Assembly (NCBI GenBank): GCA_023390395.1
Contig: JAEWCY010000240.1
Coordinates: forward strand, 1 to 48,831
Source of the DNA: Pseudomonadota bacterium
GTDB lineage: Bacteria > Desulfobacterota > Desulfovibrionia > Desulfovibrionales > Desulfovibrionaceae
Direction of reading: 5' to 3'
DNA length: 48,831 nucleotides
In this document: positions 1-7,407 of the stretch, one piece after another
How positions within the stretch are numbered: the stretch's first letter is position 1
How the letters are laid out: the number at the start of each line of letters is the position of its first letter
The notes under the pieces: generated by a model
Databases searched by the model: none
Seen by the model: only the letters and a program-made list of their open reading frames with translations
What the model was told of the DNA's origin: nothing
Program-made: the position numbers and the translations under genes

Positions 1-265
1 GCTTTTCGTCCACGACCTGGAGCGCGCCGTCCGCCGTCTGGATCATGGAGATGGCGTCGTTGGCGTTGCGCACGCCCTGGTTGATGGAGGCGATGTCGGC
101 GCGCATGAGCTCGCGAATGGCGAGGCCGGCGGCGTCGTCCGCCGAAGAGTTGATGCGCAGGCCTGAGGACAGGCGCGCGGTCGAGGTGGACAGGGCGGAA
201 TACGAGTTGGACAGGTTGCGGGCCGCGTTGGCGGCCATTCCGTTGTAATTGATGGTCAGCGACAT
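1..265 (-). CDS. Flagellin, N-terminal part (cut by window edge)
   Basis: Structural subunit of the flagellar filament, exported through the flagellar type III apparatus. About 88 N-terminal residues are visible, beginning MSLTINYNGMAANAARNLS and containing the conserved D0/D1 segment with SSGLRINSSADDAAGLAIRE, the classic flagellin signature, then the coiled-coil stretch around NQGVRNANDAISMIQTADGA. The start is supported by a strong AAGGAGG Shine-Dalgarno at about 272-280 and by a sigma-28-like promoter upstream (373-400). The C-terminal half lies outside the window, so it cannot be told whether this is the major flagellin or one of several paralogues. The sugar genes at 29.9-34.6 kb may act on this product. 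Confidence 0.95.
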   Translation of the reverse strand, partial: MSLTINYNGMAANAARNLSNSYSALSTSTARLSSGLRINSSADDAAGLAIRELMRADIASINQGVRNANDAISMIQTADGALQVVDEK

Positions 266-372
266 GGTTCGTTCCTCCTTGAATGGATGCGGGCGTCCTT
301 GCCCTTTTCGCGCTCCGGTCACGGCCGTGGGCCCTCGGCCGCCGGCGACCGGCATGTGCTTCTTTGTTAGGC

Positions 373-400
373 TTATCGACCCCGGAAAATCGTTTCTTTA
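373..400 (-). promoter_or_regulatory. Sigma-28 (FliA) type promoter of flagellin
   Basis: Read on the minus strand, TAAAGAAA (400-393) and GTCGATAA (380-373) are separated by 12 bases. The family consensus is TAAAGTTT - 11 bases - GCCGATAA, so the -10 box matches 7 of 8 and the TAAAG core is intact. It lies about 110 bases before the flagellin start, as expected for a late flagellar gene. The promoter at 29817-29844 has the same 12-base spacing. Confidence 0.75.
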
Positions 401-939
401 GCGAGGGGGATCGGAAGAATGAAAAAAAAATTTCCTGGGGCAGGAGGAGGAACGGCAAGAAGACGTGCAGGAAAATTTTGATGAAGTAATGATGCAATGC
501 AAAAATGCATGGCAAAGTGCTCATAGCAGTGCGGCGGAAAGTGGCGGAGTTGCTGTTTGAAAGAGAATTTTCCGAAAGATGTATCGCCTTGTGTGGACTA
601 TTTTGGTTACGGTGTTTCCGCTTGTCCCGGTGTTGTTGAAGAAGGATCGCCATGTCCGGCCAGGTTGCTTGTCGAGTCGCTGCGGCGGCCGGTCAGGCAA
701 TGGTCGCACGCCGCGCCGGCTCTGGACGCACCGCCGCCACGGCGGCCGTTGCACGGGCGGCGATGCGTCGCGTTCGCGCCGCGCGCCGCACGGTCGGGCG
801 CGGCAGGAGCGCGGCGTCACGGGGAAAGGACGGGAAAGCGGGGACGGACAGGGCCGGGTAACGGACCGGCCGGGAAAGGGGGCGGGCCGGCGCGTCGGCG
901 CCGCCGGACGTTTACGCGGCGCTGCGGCGCGGTCGGGGC
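401..939. other. Gene-poor spacer between tsaB and flagellin
   Basis: No convincing gene. The first 200 bases are clearly more A/T-rich than the rest of the window (a nine-base A run near 421, several TGCAT/ATGCAA words near 490-515). The remainder is G/C-rich. A 69-codon Ala/Arg-rich open frame at 652-861 (plus) has an AAGGA before its ATG but lacks the strong G/C third-position bias of real genes here, so it is not called. Confidence 0.5.
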
Positions 940-1740
940 CTATTCGCGGGCGACGGCCCGGGCCAACAGAGCGTCGGCCGTTTCGGGAGAAAGCCCGCGC
1001 CCGGCGGCCAGGGCGGCCAGGTTCTCCTCGGCGTCGCTTTGGCGCAGGTAGAGCGGGTCGATGGGGGCGAAGCCGTAGGCCGCGGCCCGGGCCGCGGCGA
1101 GCAGCGTATCCGGATGCGGGGCGCAGGCCTCGGGACCGAGGACCGTGGCCAGGGGCACGACGCGGGAGAAGGCCTCGCGGTGGCGCACGGCCCCGTCGCC
1201 GACCAGCCACAGCGGGCCCACGGCCGCGGCCTCGGACGCCCGGGCCAGGGCCGCCTCGAGAAAAAGCGCCTCGGGTCGGCCCATGGGGGCCAGGTCCCCG
1301 TCGGCCAGGAACGCCTGGACATAGACTTGGCCGGCCCGGGCGTGGGTCACGGCCAGCACGGCCCCGGTGGCCGCCCGGGCGGCCGAGGCGGCCAGAAGCG
1401 GCAGGAAGTCGAGGCCGGCCATGGGCAGGCCCGCGCCAAGCGACAGCCCGAGGGCCGTGGCCAGGACCACCCGGATGCCGGTGAAGCTGCCCGGGCCGCG
1501 CACGCAGGCCACGCCGGCAAGTTGCGACGGGCCGAGTCCCGCCTCGCCGAGCGCCTCGGCGATCATGGGGGCGAGCAGCTCGGCGGCGCGGCCGGAGGCC
1601 GGGGCCCGGCGCAGGATCGGGGCCTGTCCCGGCCGGCCGAGCAGCACGGTCAGCTCGGGCGAGACGCCGTCAAGGACGAGCAGGGGGCCGTGGCCGGGCG
1701 TCGCCACGCCGCCCGCGGCCGTTTCCTTCACCGGGTCCAT
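940..1740 (-). CDS. tsaB: TsaB, tRNA t6A biosynthesis subunit
   Basis: TsaB (YeaZ) is the scaffold subunit of the TsaBDE complex that transfers threonylcarbamoyl to A37 of ANN-decoding tRNAs in the cytoplasm. The 266-residue product shows the family hallmark VRGPGSFTGIRV near residue 84 and the N-terminal ASKHA-fold strand LLVLDGVSPE; the N terminus is about 18 residues longer than usual. Length is slightly above the usual 220-235. It follows rseP after 40 bases on the same strand and probably shares its mRNA. Gene identity is secure from the signature; the exact start is less so, because GGAG lies 12 bases before the ATG. Confidence 0.9.
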   Translation of the reverse strand: MDPVKETAAGGVATPGHGPLLVLDGVSPELTVLLGRPGQAPILRRAPASGRAAELLAPMIAEALGEAGLGPSQLAGVACVRGPGSFTGIRVVLATALGLSLGAGLPMAGLDFLPLLAASAARAATGAVLAVTHARAGQVYVQAFLADGDLAPMGRPEALFLEAALARASEAAAVGPLWLVGDGAVRHREAFSRVVPLATVLGPEACAPHPDTLLAAARAAAYGFAPIDPLYLRQSDAEENLAALAAGRGLSPETADALLARAVARE

Positions 1741-1780
1741 GCTTGTCGGTCGCTCCAGTTTCTCACAAAGTGAAACGTCT

Positions 1781-2860
1781 TCAGCCGTCGAGCAGGCTCA
1801 ACTGGCGGCGGATGTCGTTGACCGTGGCCAGGATCATGAGCCCGATGAGGAAGGCCAGGCCGATCTTGGTGGTCACGGCCCGCATGCGCGGGCTCACGGG
1901 CCGGCGCATGACGATCTCGATGGCGTAGAAGAGCAGGTGCCCGCCGTCGAGGACCGGGATGGGCAGGAGGTTCAGCACGCCCAGGTTGACGCTGATGAGC
2001 GCCGCCAGGGCCACCACGTTGCCGAGGCCCTCCGAGGCCTGCTTGCTGACCATCTGGGCGATCATGATGGGGCCGCCCAGGCTGTCCAGCGGCACCACCC
2101 GCTCGATGAGCTTGATGAGCCCGGTGTAGGTGAGCACCACCACGTTCCAGGTCTGCTTGACGGCCTCGCCCGCGGCCGAGCCGGGGCCGAGCGGCACCGA
2201 GCGGGTCTTGCCCGAGGCCACGATGCCGACCAGGGGGGCGCTTTCCTCTTCGCCGAAGATGTTTTTGACCGTGCGCACGGCCGGGGTCAGGGAAAAGGTC
2301 AGTTCCCGGCCGTCGCGCGAGACGACGATGGTCACGGGCTTGCCGCCGCCGCCCCGGATGGCTTGCGCCATGGCTTCCCAGTTGTCCACGGGCTGGCCGC
2401 CGACCTTAAGGACCGTGTCCCCGGGCTTCACGCCGGCCGTCTCGGCCGGGCTGTCCTTCTGGACCTGGCCGACCAGGGGCAGCATCTCGAAGCGGCCCTC
2501 GGCCACGAGCAGGCCCCAGAAAAGGAGCCAAGCCAGCACGAAGTTGAATATCGGGCCGGCAGCCACCACGACCATGCGCTGCCAGGCCGGCCGCAGCCGG
2601 AACTGGTCCTCGGCGGAAAAGCCGTCGGGCACCGGGTCGTCGGGGTCCTGGGCCACGAGCTGGACGTAGCCGCCAAGCGGTATGGCCGAGAGCACGTAGC
2701 GGGTGCGGCCCCGGGTGAAGCCCAAAAGCTTGGGACCAAAGCCCAGGGAGAAGGTGACCACGCCCATGCCGAAGGCCCGGGCGGCCAGGAAGTGCCCCAG
2801 TTCGTGGAAGAAGATCAGGCCCCCGAGAACCAGGGCCACGGCGAGGATGCTTTCGATCAT
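1781..2860 (-). CDS. rseP: RseP / site-2 type intramembrane zinc metalloprotease
   Basis: Inner-membrane M50 protease that cleaves membrane-embedded anti-sigma factors and signal-peptide remnants. The 359-residue product has the zinc motif HELGH at residues 19-23 within the first membrane helix, one PDZ domain around residues 115-200 (AETAGVKPGDTVLKVGGQPV), and the second catalytic motif PIPVLDGGHLL in a C-terminal helix. Length is shorter than the 450-residue E. coli protein with two PDZ domains and fits the single-PDZ form. In many proteobacteria it sits in the frr-uppS-cdsA-dxr-rseP cluster, as partly preserved here. It has its own predicted promoter at 2958-2985. Confidence 0.95.
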   Translation of the reverse strand: MIESILAVALVLGGLIFFHELGHFLAARAFGMGVVTFSLGFGPKLLGFTRGRTRYVLSAIPLGGYVQLVAQDPDDPVPDGFSAEDQFRLRPAWQRMVVVAAGPIFNFVLAWLLFWGLLVAEGRFEMLPLVGQVQKDSPAETAGVKPGDTVLKVGGQPVDNWEAMAQAIRGGGGKPVTIVVSRDGRELTFSLTPAVRTVKNIFGEEESAPLVGIVASGKTRSVPLGPGSAAGEAVKQTWNVVVLTYTGLIKLIERVVPLDSLGGPIMIAQMVSKQASEGLGNVVALAALISVNLGVLNLLPIPVLDGGHLLFYAIEIVMRRPVSPRMRAVTTKIGLAFLIGLMILATVNDIRRQLSLLDG

Positions 2861-2957
2861 GCGCGCTCGGTTGCGCCCGTTTCGCGCGTTGCGCGGGCGG
2901 GCGCGGGTTTGTCGCGGCTGGCGGTTCCCGGTTTATCCGGCCGCCGGCCGATGGATT

Positions 2958-2985
2958 AGTATAAGCCGTCTGGGCGGCGATGCAA
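2958..2985 (-). promoter_or_regulatory. Predicted sigma-70 promoter for rseP-tsaB
   Basis: Minus strand: TTGCAT (2985-2980), 16 bases, TATACT (2963-2958). The -10 box matches the consensus at 5 of 6 positions; the -35 box keeps TTG. It abuts the dxr stop codon and lies about 100 bases before the rseP ATG, the only low-GC patch in this gap. Confidence 0.5.
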
Positions 2986-2987
2986 CG

Positions 2988-4244
2988 TCAGGCGCGTTTG
3001 CGCGCCCAGGCCTTGGTGTCCCGCCGGACGCGGGCGTCGAGGTCCATGACGGCGTCCGCGTCCGGCATGGCCTCGCCCGGGTGGGCGCATAGGGCCGCCT
3101 CGATGGCGGCGGGGATGCCCATGAAGGGGAGGCCCCCTTCCAGGAACAGGGCCACGGCCGCCTCGTTGGCGGCGTTAAGGACCACGGTGTGGCTGGGGCC
3201 GGCGCAAAGGGCCCGCCGGGCCAGGCCCAGACAGGGAAAGTCCCGGTCGCGCGGGGCCTCGAAGGTGAGGCTTCCGAGCGTCACCAGGTCCACCCGGGAC
3301 ACGGACAGGGGGAGCCGTGCCGGATAGCCCAGGCAGTAGGCGATGGCCACGCGCATGTCCGCCGGGCCCAGGTGGGCGAGCAGCGACCCGTCGTGGAGCT
3401 GGGCCAGGGAATGGACGATGCTCTGGGGATGGACCACCACGTCCACCATGGTCACGGGCAGGCCGTAGAGCCGGCAGGCCTCGATGACCTCCAGGCCCTT
3501 GTTCATGAGCGTGGCCGAATCCACGCTGATCTTCGGTCCCATGGCCCAGGTGGGATGGGCCAGGGCCATGGCCGGGGTGACGCGGTCGAGCTCCTGGCGC
3601 GGCCGGGACCGGAAGGGGCCGCCCGAGGCCGTGAGCACGAGCTTTTCCACCAGGGGCAGGTCCGGCAGCCCCGGGCCGCCCAGGGCCTGGAACAGGGCGT
3701 TGTGCTCGGAGTCCACGGGCAAGATGACCGCGCCCGAGGCCCGGGCCATCTCCCGGATGAGGTCGCCGGCCAGCACCAGGGATTCCTTGTTGGCCAGGGC
3801 CACCACCTTGCCGGCGGCCACGGCGGCGAGCGTCGGCGCGAGCCCGGCCGCGCCCACGATGGCCGAGACCACCACGTCGACGTCGGCCGCGCCGGCCACG
3901 GCGGCGTAGCCGGCCGGGCCGACCAGGACGTCCGGGGCGTAGCCGGCGGGCAGAAGCGCCCGCAGGGCCCGGGCCCGCTCCTCGGTCAGCACGGCCAGGA
4001 CGGGCGGGCGCAGGGCCGCGGCCTGCTCGGCCAAAAGGGTCACGTTGGTGGCCCCGGCCAGGGCGGCCACGACGTAGCGATCCGGGTGCTCGGCGGCCAC
4101 GCGCAGGGCGGACACGCCGATGGAGCCCGTGGCCCCGAGCACGGCCAAACGGCGGGGCCGGTCGGCCGGGGGCACGGACAGGGACGTGATGTAGCCCGAG
4201 GGCGCGGCCTCGGGGGGACAGGCGCGGGGACAGGACTGGGTCAT
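2988..4244 (-). CDS. dxr: 1-deoxy-D-xylulose 5-phosphate reductoisomerase
   Basis: Second step of the MEP isoprenoid pathway: converts DXP to MEP with NADPH and a divalent metal. The 418-residue product shows the NADPH Rossmann motif LAVLGATGSIGVSAL near residue 33, GKVVALANKESLVLAGDLI, the metal-binding PVDSEHNALFQAL, SVDSATLMNKGLEVIEA, and HPQSIVHSLAQLHDGSLLAHLG. The N terminus carries about 30 extra residues before the Rossmann fold, so an internal start is possible. The chosen ATG overlaps the TGA of the upstream gene (ATGA, 4244-4241), which argues for translational coupling to the 509-residue unknown protein. Confidence 0.95.
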   Translation of the reverse strand: MTQSCPRACPPEAAPSGYITSLSVPPADRPRRLAVLGATGSIGVSALRVAAEHPDRYVVAALAGATNVTLLAEQAAALRPPVLAVLTEERARALRALLPAGYAPDVLVGPAGYAAVAGAADVDVVVSAIVGAAGLAPTLAAVAAGKVVALANKESLVLAGDLIREMARASGAVILPVDSEHNALFQALGGPGLPDLPLVEKLVLTASGGPFRSRPRQELDRVTPAMALAHPTWAMGPKISVDSATLMNKGLEVIEACRLYGLPVTMVDVVVHPQSIVHSLAQLHDGSLLAHLGPADMRVAIAYCLGYPARLPLSVSRVDLVTLGSLTFEAPRDRDFPCLGLARRALCAGPSHTVVLNAANEAAVALFLEGGLPFMGIPAAIEAALCAHPGEAMPDADAVMDLDARVRRDTKAWARKRA

Positions 4245-5770
4245 GTGGGATTTTTCGTCCGGGCCGGCTCCTGGGCCCCGGGAGGGGCGATGCCGTAGCG
4301 GCCGAGGACCTCGGTGACGCGGGCCGACAGGTTGGTGGCCACCTTGCCGAGCGCCGTCAGGTTGATGCACACGAAAAGGTCCACCTTGAAGGAGGCGCTC
4401 TCCCACAGGGCGACCAGGGAACGGGTCAGCTCCGGTTCGATCTGAAAGAGCTTCAGGCGCTCCTGGAGCTCCCCCGGGTTCTTGGGACGGAAAAGCTGGG
4501 CGTCGGCCCGGTCGGCGTCGTCGTCGAAAAAGTGCTTGCGCCGGACCTTGCCCAGGCCCGTTTCGGCCAGAGCGTCCACGGCCTCGCGGGAGACCCGGCG
4601 CAGCCGGGCGGCGCGCACCTGGATGCGCCCGGCGTCGGCCTCGCCCTTTTCCCGCAACAGGGAGGCGAAGTCGAACTCCATGATGTTTTCGAGCATCACG
4701 CCCAGGCGCGCGGCGTCGAAGGAGCCGGCGGCCTGGAGGATGTAGGCCCGCTCCTTGGGCGCGAAGTCCCGAAGCGCCCGGGAGAAATCCTCGCGCACCA
4801 CCCGCAGCGACGCCGCCGCGCCCACGCACAGGGCCACGGTCTGCTCGGTCAGGGCTTCCAGCCGGGCCTCGGCTTCCGGCGAGGCGACCTCCTCGCCCAT
4901 GGCGGCGCGGTAGTCCACGGCGGCGGCGTCCATGGCCGCCGTCTGGGCGGCGAACTGGACCTCGTCGCGGTCGGCCCGGCGGTCCCAGCCGGGAATCTCG
5001 GCCCGGTTGAGGGCGGCCAGGGCGGCGTCGGTCACGGCCTTCCCTTCGGGTGTGGCCGACGCCTCCTCGAAGGCGGTCTGGACCCGGGTCTTGGAAATGG
5101 CCTTGGTCGTGCCCTGGAGCTTTTCCAGCACCGCGTCGAAGGGAAAGGCGACGATGAGCAGCTGGCCGTCGCGCGACAGGCGATAGCGGCGGTCGGCCAG
5201 GATGACGTCGTAGGCCCCGCGCACCTCTTCCCGGATGAAGCGTTCGATGTAGGCCTTCCAGTAGTGCTCGTCGAAGACCAGCGTGGCGGTGATCTCCTCG
5301 ATCTTGGTCAGGGAGTCCTCGCCGAAGTGGCGGATCACGGCGTCGCTGAAATGGTCCTTGATGAGGCTCGAGGCGTAGACCGCGCCCTGCAGGCACTTGG
5401 CCAGCACGGTCTCCACGCGCTCCAGGCGGCGGGCCAGCTTTTCCTGCTCTCCGGCGTCGCCCACGGCCTTGGCCTTGCCGTAGTGGTTGAGCTCGAGCAG
5501 GTAGGCCGAGAAGCGGTCCTTGACGTACTCGTGGCCGCCGTGCAGGCCCTCGGCCCGGCGCAGCAGCATGTCCATGAGGCTTTGCTGCTCGGTCTCGAGC
5601 AGGGGAAATTCGTTGATGCGGCCCCGGTTGGAGCGCAGAAACTCCAGGAAGACGCGCTCCTCCAGCACCTCGCGCCGGGCCTTGACGGCCTTGAGCTCCT
5701 CGAGCCGGGCCAGGCAGGCGGCGAAGCGCTCGTCGCGGCTTTCGGGAGCGGATTGGGCGGCGTCTTCCAT
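4241..5770 (-). CDS. Unrecognised 509-residue helical protein between cdsA and dxr
   Basis: I do not recognise this family. The product is soluble-looking (no signal peptide or membrane segment), charged and mostly helical by composition, with likely coiled-coil stretches at about residues 15-45 and 95-125 (EQEKLARRLERVETVLAKC). It starts 16 bases after cdsA and its stop overlaps the dxr ATG, so it is locked inside the lipid/isoprenoid operon. G/C-ended codon use is like that of its neighbours, so recent transfer is not indicated. The context would fit a role in envelope or isoprenoid-linked metabolism, but that is inference only. Confidence 0.8.
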   Translation of the reverse strand: MEDAAQSAPESRDERFAACLARLEELKAVKARREVLEERVFLEFLRSNRGRINEFPLLETEQQSLMDMLLRRAEGLHGGHEYVKDRFSAYLLELNHYGKAKAVGDAGEQEKLARRLERVETVLAKCLQGAVYASSLIKDHFSDAVIRHFGEDSLTKIEEITATLVFDEHYWKAYIERFIREEVRGAYDVILADRRYRLSRDGQLLIVAFPFDAVLEKLQGTTKAISKTRVQTAFEEASATPEGKAVTDAALAALNRAEIPGWDRRADRDEVQFAAQTAAMDAAAVDYRAAMGEEVASPEAEARLEALTEQTVALCVGAAASLRVVREDFSRALRDFAPKERAYILQAAGSFDAARLGVMLENIMEFDFASLLREKGEADAGRIQVRAARLRRVSREAVDALAETGLGKVRRKHFFDDDADRADAQLFRPKNPGELQERLKLFQIEPELTRSLVALWESASFKVDLFVCINLTALGKVATNLSARVTEVLGRYGIAPPGAQEPARTKNPT

Positions 5771-5786
5771 AGCGACGAACCCTCCT

Positions 5787-6575
5787 TCAGCCGAGCCCGA
5801 CCAGGGGGCGGACGGCGGCGTAGGCCAGGATCGCGGGCAACAGCCCGTCGATGCGGTCGAGGATGCCGCCGTGCCCGGGCAGAAGCGTCCCCGAATCCTT
5901 GATGCCGGCGGCGCGCTTGAGCGCCGATTCGAAAAAGTCGCCGAGCTGCGACACCACGGCCAGCCCCGCCCCGATGCCGGCCAGGAGCCAGGCCCCGGCC
6001 GGGGAGCAGAGGGCGAAGGCGGCCGCGATCAGGCCGGCGGCGACGATGCCCCCCGCCGTGCCGGCCCAGGTCTTGCCCGGGCTCACCGCCGGCCAGACCT
6101 TGGGCCCGCCCACGAGGTGGCCGGCGAAATAGGCCCCGGTGTCGGCGGCCATGACCGCGGCCAGCACGAAAAAGGTCTCGATCGGCGTGAAAAGGCACAG
6201 GAACCGCAGGGAAAAGGGCACGTAGAGCAGGGCGGCCACCAGCACCGAGCGCGGCATCGCGGTGTCGCCGCGCCGGGCGAACCGGCACAGGAACAGGAAC
6301 TGCTCGATCCACAGGGCCGCGCCCAGGCAGGCGAGAAAGACCGGCCAGCCGCCGGCCGCGGCGCTGCCGGCGGCCACGGCCCCGAGCGCCAGGCCGCAGG
6401 CCTCGATCACCGGTCCCGGCCGGCCGCGCAGGGCGAAGAATTCCCGCATGCCGACCACCGAGGCGGCGGCCACCAGCACGGCCAGAACCCAGCCGCCGGC
6501 CCAGACCGCCGCGACAAGCAGCGGCAGGCCGACCAGGGCGGTCAGCCAGCGAGTCTTGAAGGATGCGCCGAACAT
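5787..6575 (-). CDS. cdsA: Phosphatidate cytidylyltransferase
   Basis: Inner-membrane enzyme making CDP-diacylglycerol from phosphatidate and CTP, the branch point for bacterial phospholipids. The 262-residue product has about seven hydrophobic segments and ends with the family signature SALKRAAGIKDSGTLLPGHG followed by GILDRID, including the conserved K-D and D-R-x-D residues; AADTGAYFAGHLVGG is the other conserved block. ATG at 6575 is preceded by GAGGA. In related genomes uppS and frr usually precede cdsA; here the upstream neighbour is an unrelated small gene, so the cluster has been broken on this side. Confidence 0.95.
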   Translation of the reverse strand: MFGASFKTRWLTALVGLPLLVAAVWAGGWVLAVLVAAASVVGMREFFALRGRPGPVIEACGLALGAVAAGSAAAGGWPVFLACLGAALWIEQFLFLCRFARRGDTAMPRSVLVAALLYVPFSLRFLCLFTPIETFFVLAAVMAADTGAYFAGHLVGGPKVWPAVSPGKTWAGTAGGIVAAGLIAAAFALCSPAGAWLLAGIGAGLAVVSQLGDFFESALKRAAGIKDSGTLLPGHGGILDRIDGLLPAILAYAAVRPLVGLG

Positions 6576-6692
6576 GCTGTCCTCAACTCTCCCGGAATCC
6601 TCAGGATCGCCGTCCCCGGACGCAGGGCCTTTCCCCCGCGCTGCGGACGCAGGGATTCTTGGTAGAGCAAAAGCGGCCGGGCGTCCAATGCC

Positions 6693-6725
6693 GCGCGCCG
6701 CGTCCGCGAAACGGGCGCGGCGCGC
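6693..6725. repeat. Strong 14-bp stem inverted repeat
   Basis: Arms 6693-6706 and 6712-6725 (GCGCGCCGCGTCCG and CGGGCGCGGCGCGC) pair over 14 positions with one G-T and a 5-base loop. It lies between the stop of the small unknown gene and cdsA on the minus strand. No T-run follows, so it is not a standard intrinsic terminator; it may be a processing or pause hairpin. Confidence 0.5.
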
Positions 6726-6801
6726 ATCGCGGAGGGTCTCGCCGAGGCGCCTTTTCCCGAACCCGCCGTCGCCTTCATAAAACGGCGCGGCGCCGGGCGC
6801 G

Positions 6802-7284
6802 TCACTCCCACCAGGTGACGGGCTCGAAGGCGGCGGGCATGACCGCGGCCAGTCCCGGCAGCACCGATTCCTCGATCAACCGGCGTAGCCGGCCCTTGAG
6901 CGCCTTGTAATACACGTCGAGCTCGACCACGAACCAGGCGTCGCCTTCGACCAGGCCGTCGGAGACGACCATGATGTACTCGAAGCCCTGGCCGAAGCGG
7001 GCCGCGCCCGTGGCCGCGTCCGCGGCTTGGGCGAAGCGGGAGAAGCGCTCGAAGAGCCCGACCAGCGCCTCCCGGGCCTTCGGGGCGTCGTCGGGCTCGG
7101 TCTGGAAGGTCAGGGTGACGTAGCCGGAGCCGTCTGGCCGCACGAATTCGGCGATCTTGAGCACGCCTTCCTTGGCTGGGCCGCCCAGGCCCAGGTCCAG
7201 GGAGAAGCCCGCGAATCCGGACAGGTGCTCGTGGGCCTTGAGCTCGCGCAGCTGTTTTTTGAGGTCGATGACGTCCTCGGCCAT
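6802..7284 (-). CDS. Unrecognised 160-residue protein
   Basis: Family not recognised. The product is soluble, begins MAEDVIDLKKQLRELKAHEH with a short charged helix, has alternating beta-like segments (GYVTLTFQTEP, FEYIMVVSDGL, DAWFVVELDVYYKAL) and ends in WWE. The start has GGAGG 6 bases upstream. It is divergent from the sensor kinase gene at 7408 with about 120 bases between starts. Codon use is typical of the window. No functional claim is made. Confidence 0.75.
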   Translation of the reverse strand: MAEDVIDLKKQLRELKAHEHLSGFAGFSLDLGLGGPAKEGVLKIAEFVRPDGSGYVTLTFQTEPDDAPKAREALVGLFERFSRFAQAADAATGAARFGQGFEYIMVVSDGLVEGDAWFVVELDVYYKALKGRLRRLIEESVLPGLAAVMPAAFEPVTWWE

Positions 7285-7407
7285 GGCAGCCTCCGGGAGA
7301 CGGGTCGTTTCGCGGAATTGGCGTCTTGTAAAAGCCTTTCCGGAGACGTATGCTTTTTTCATGCATTTGGCCACCGCGTTCCCGCCCGTCGCCGTCCGGG
7401 GGCTGCC

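Noticed and set aside
652..861. 69-codon Ala/Arg-rich frame with AAGGA upstream
   Set aside because: Third-position G/C bias is weak compared with real genes here, and no homology can be argued. A real small basic protein cannot be excluded.
579..1484. 301-codon Arg/Pro-rich open frame opposite tsaB
   Set aside because: Low-complexity product, overlaps tsaB fully, and lacks the window's codon pattern.
3189..4298. Long open frame opposite dxr
   Set aside because: Antisense shadow; Gly/His/Gln-rich product without domains, while dxr motifs are complete on the minus strand.
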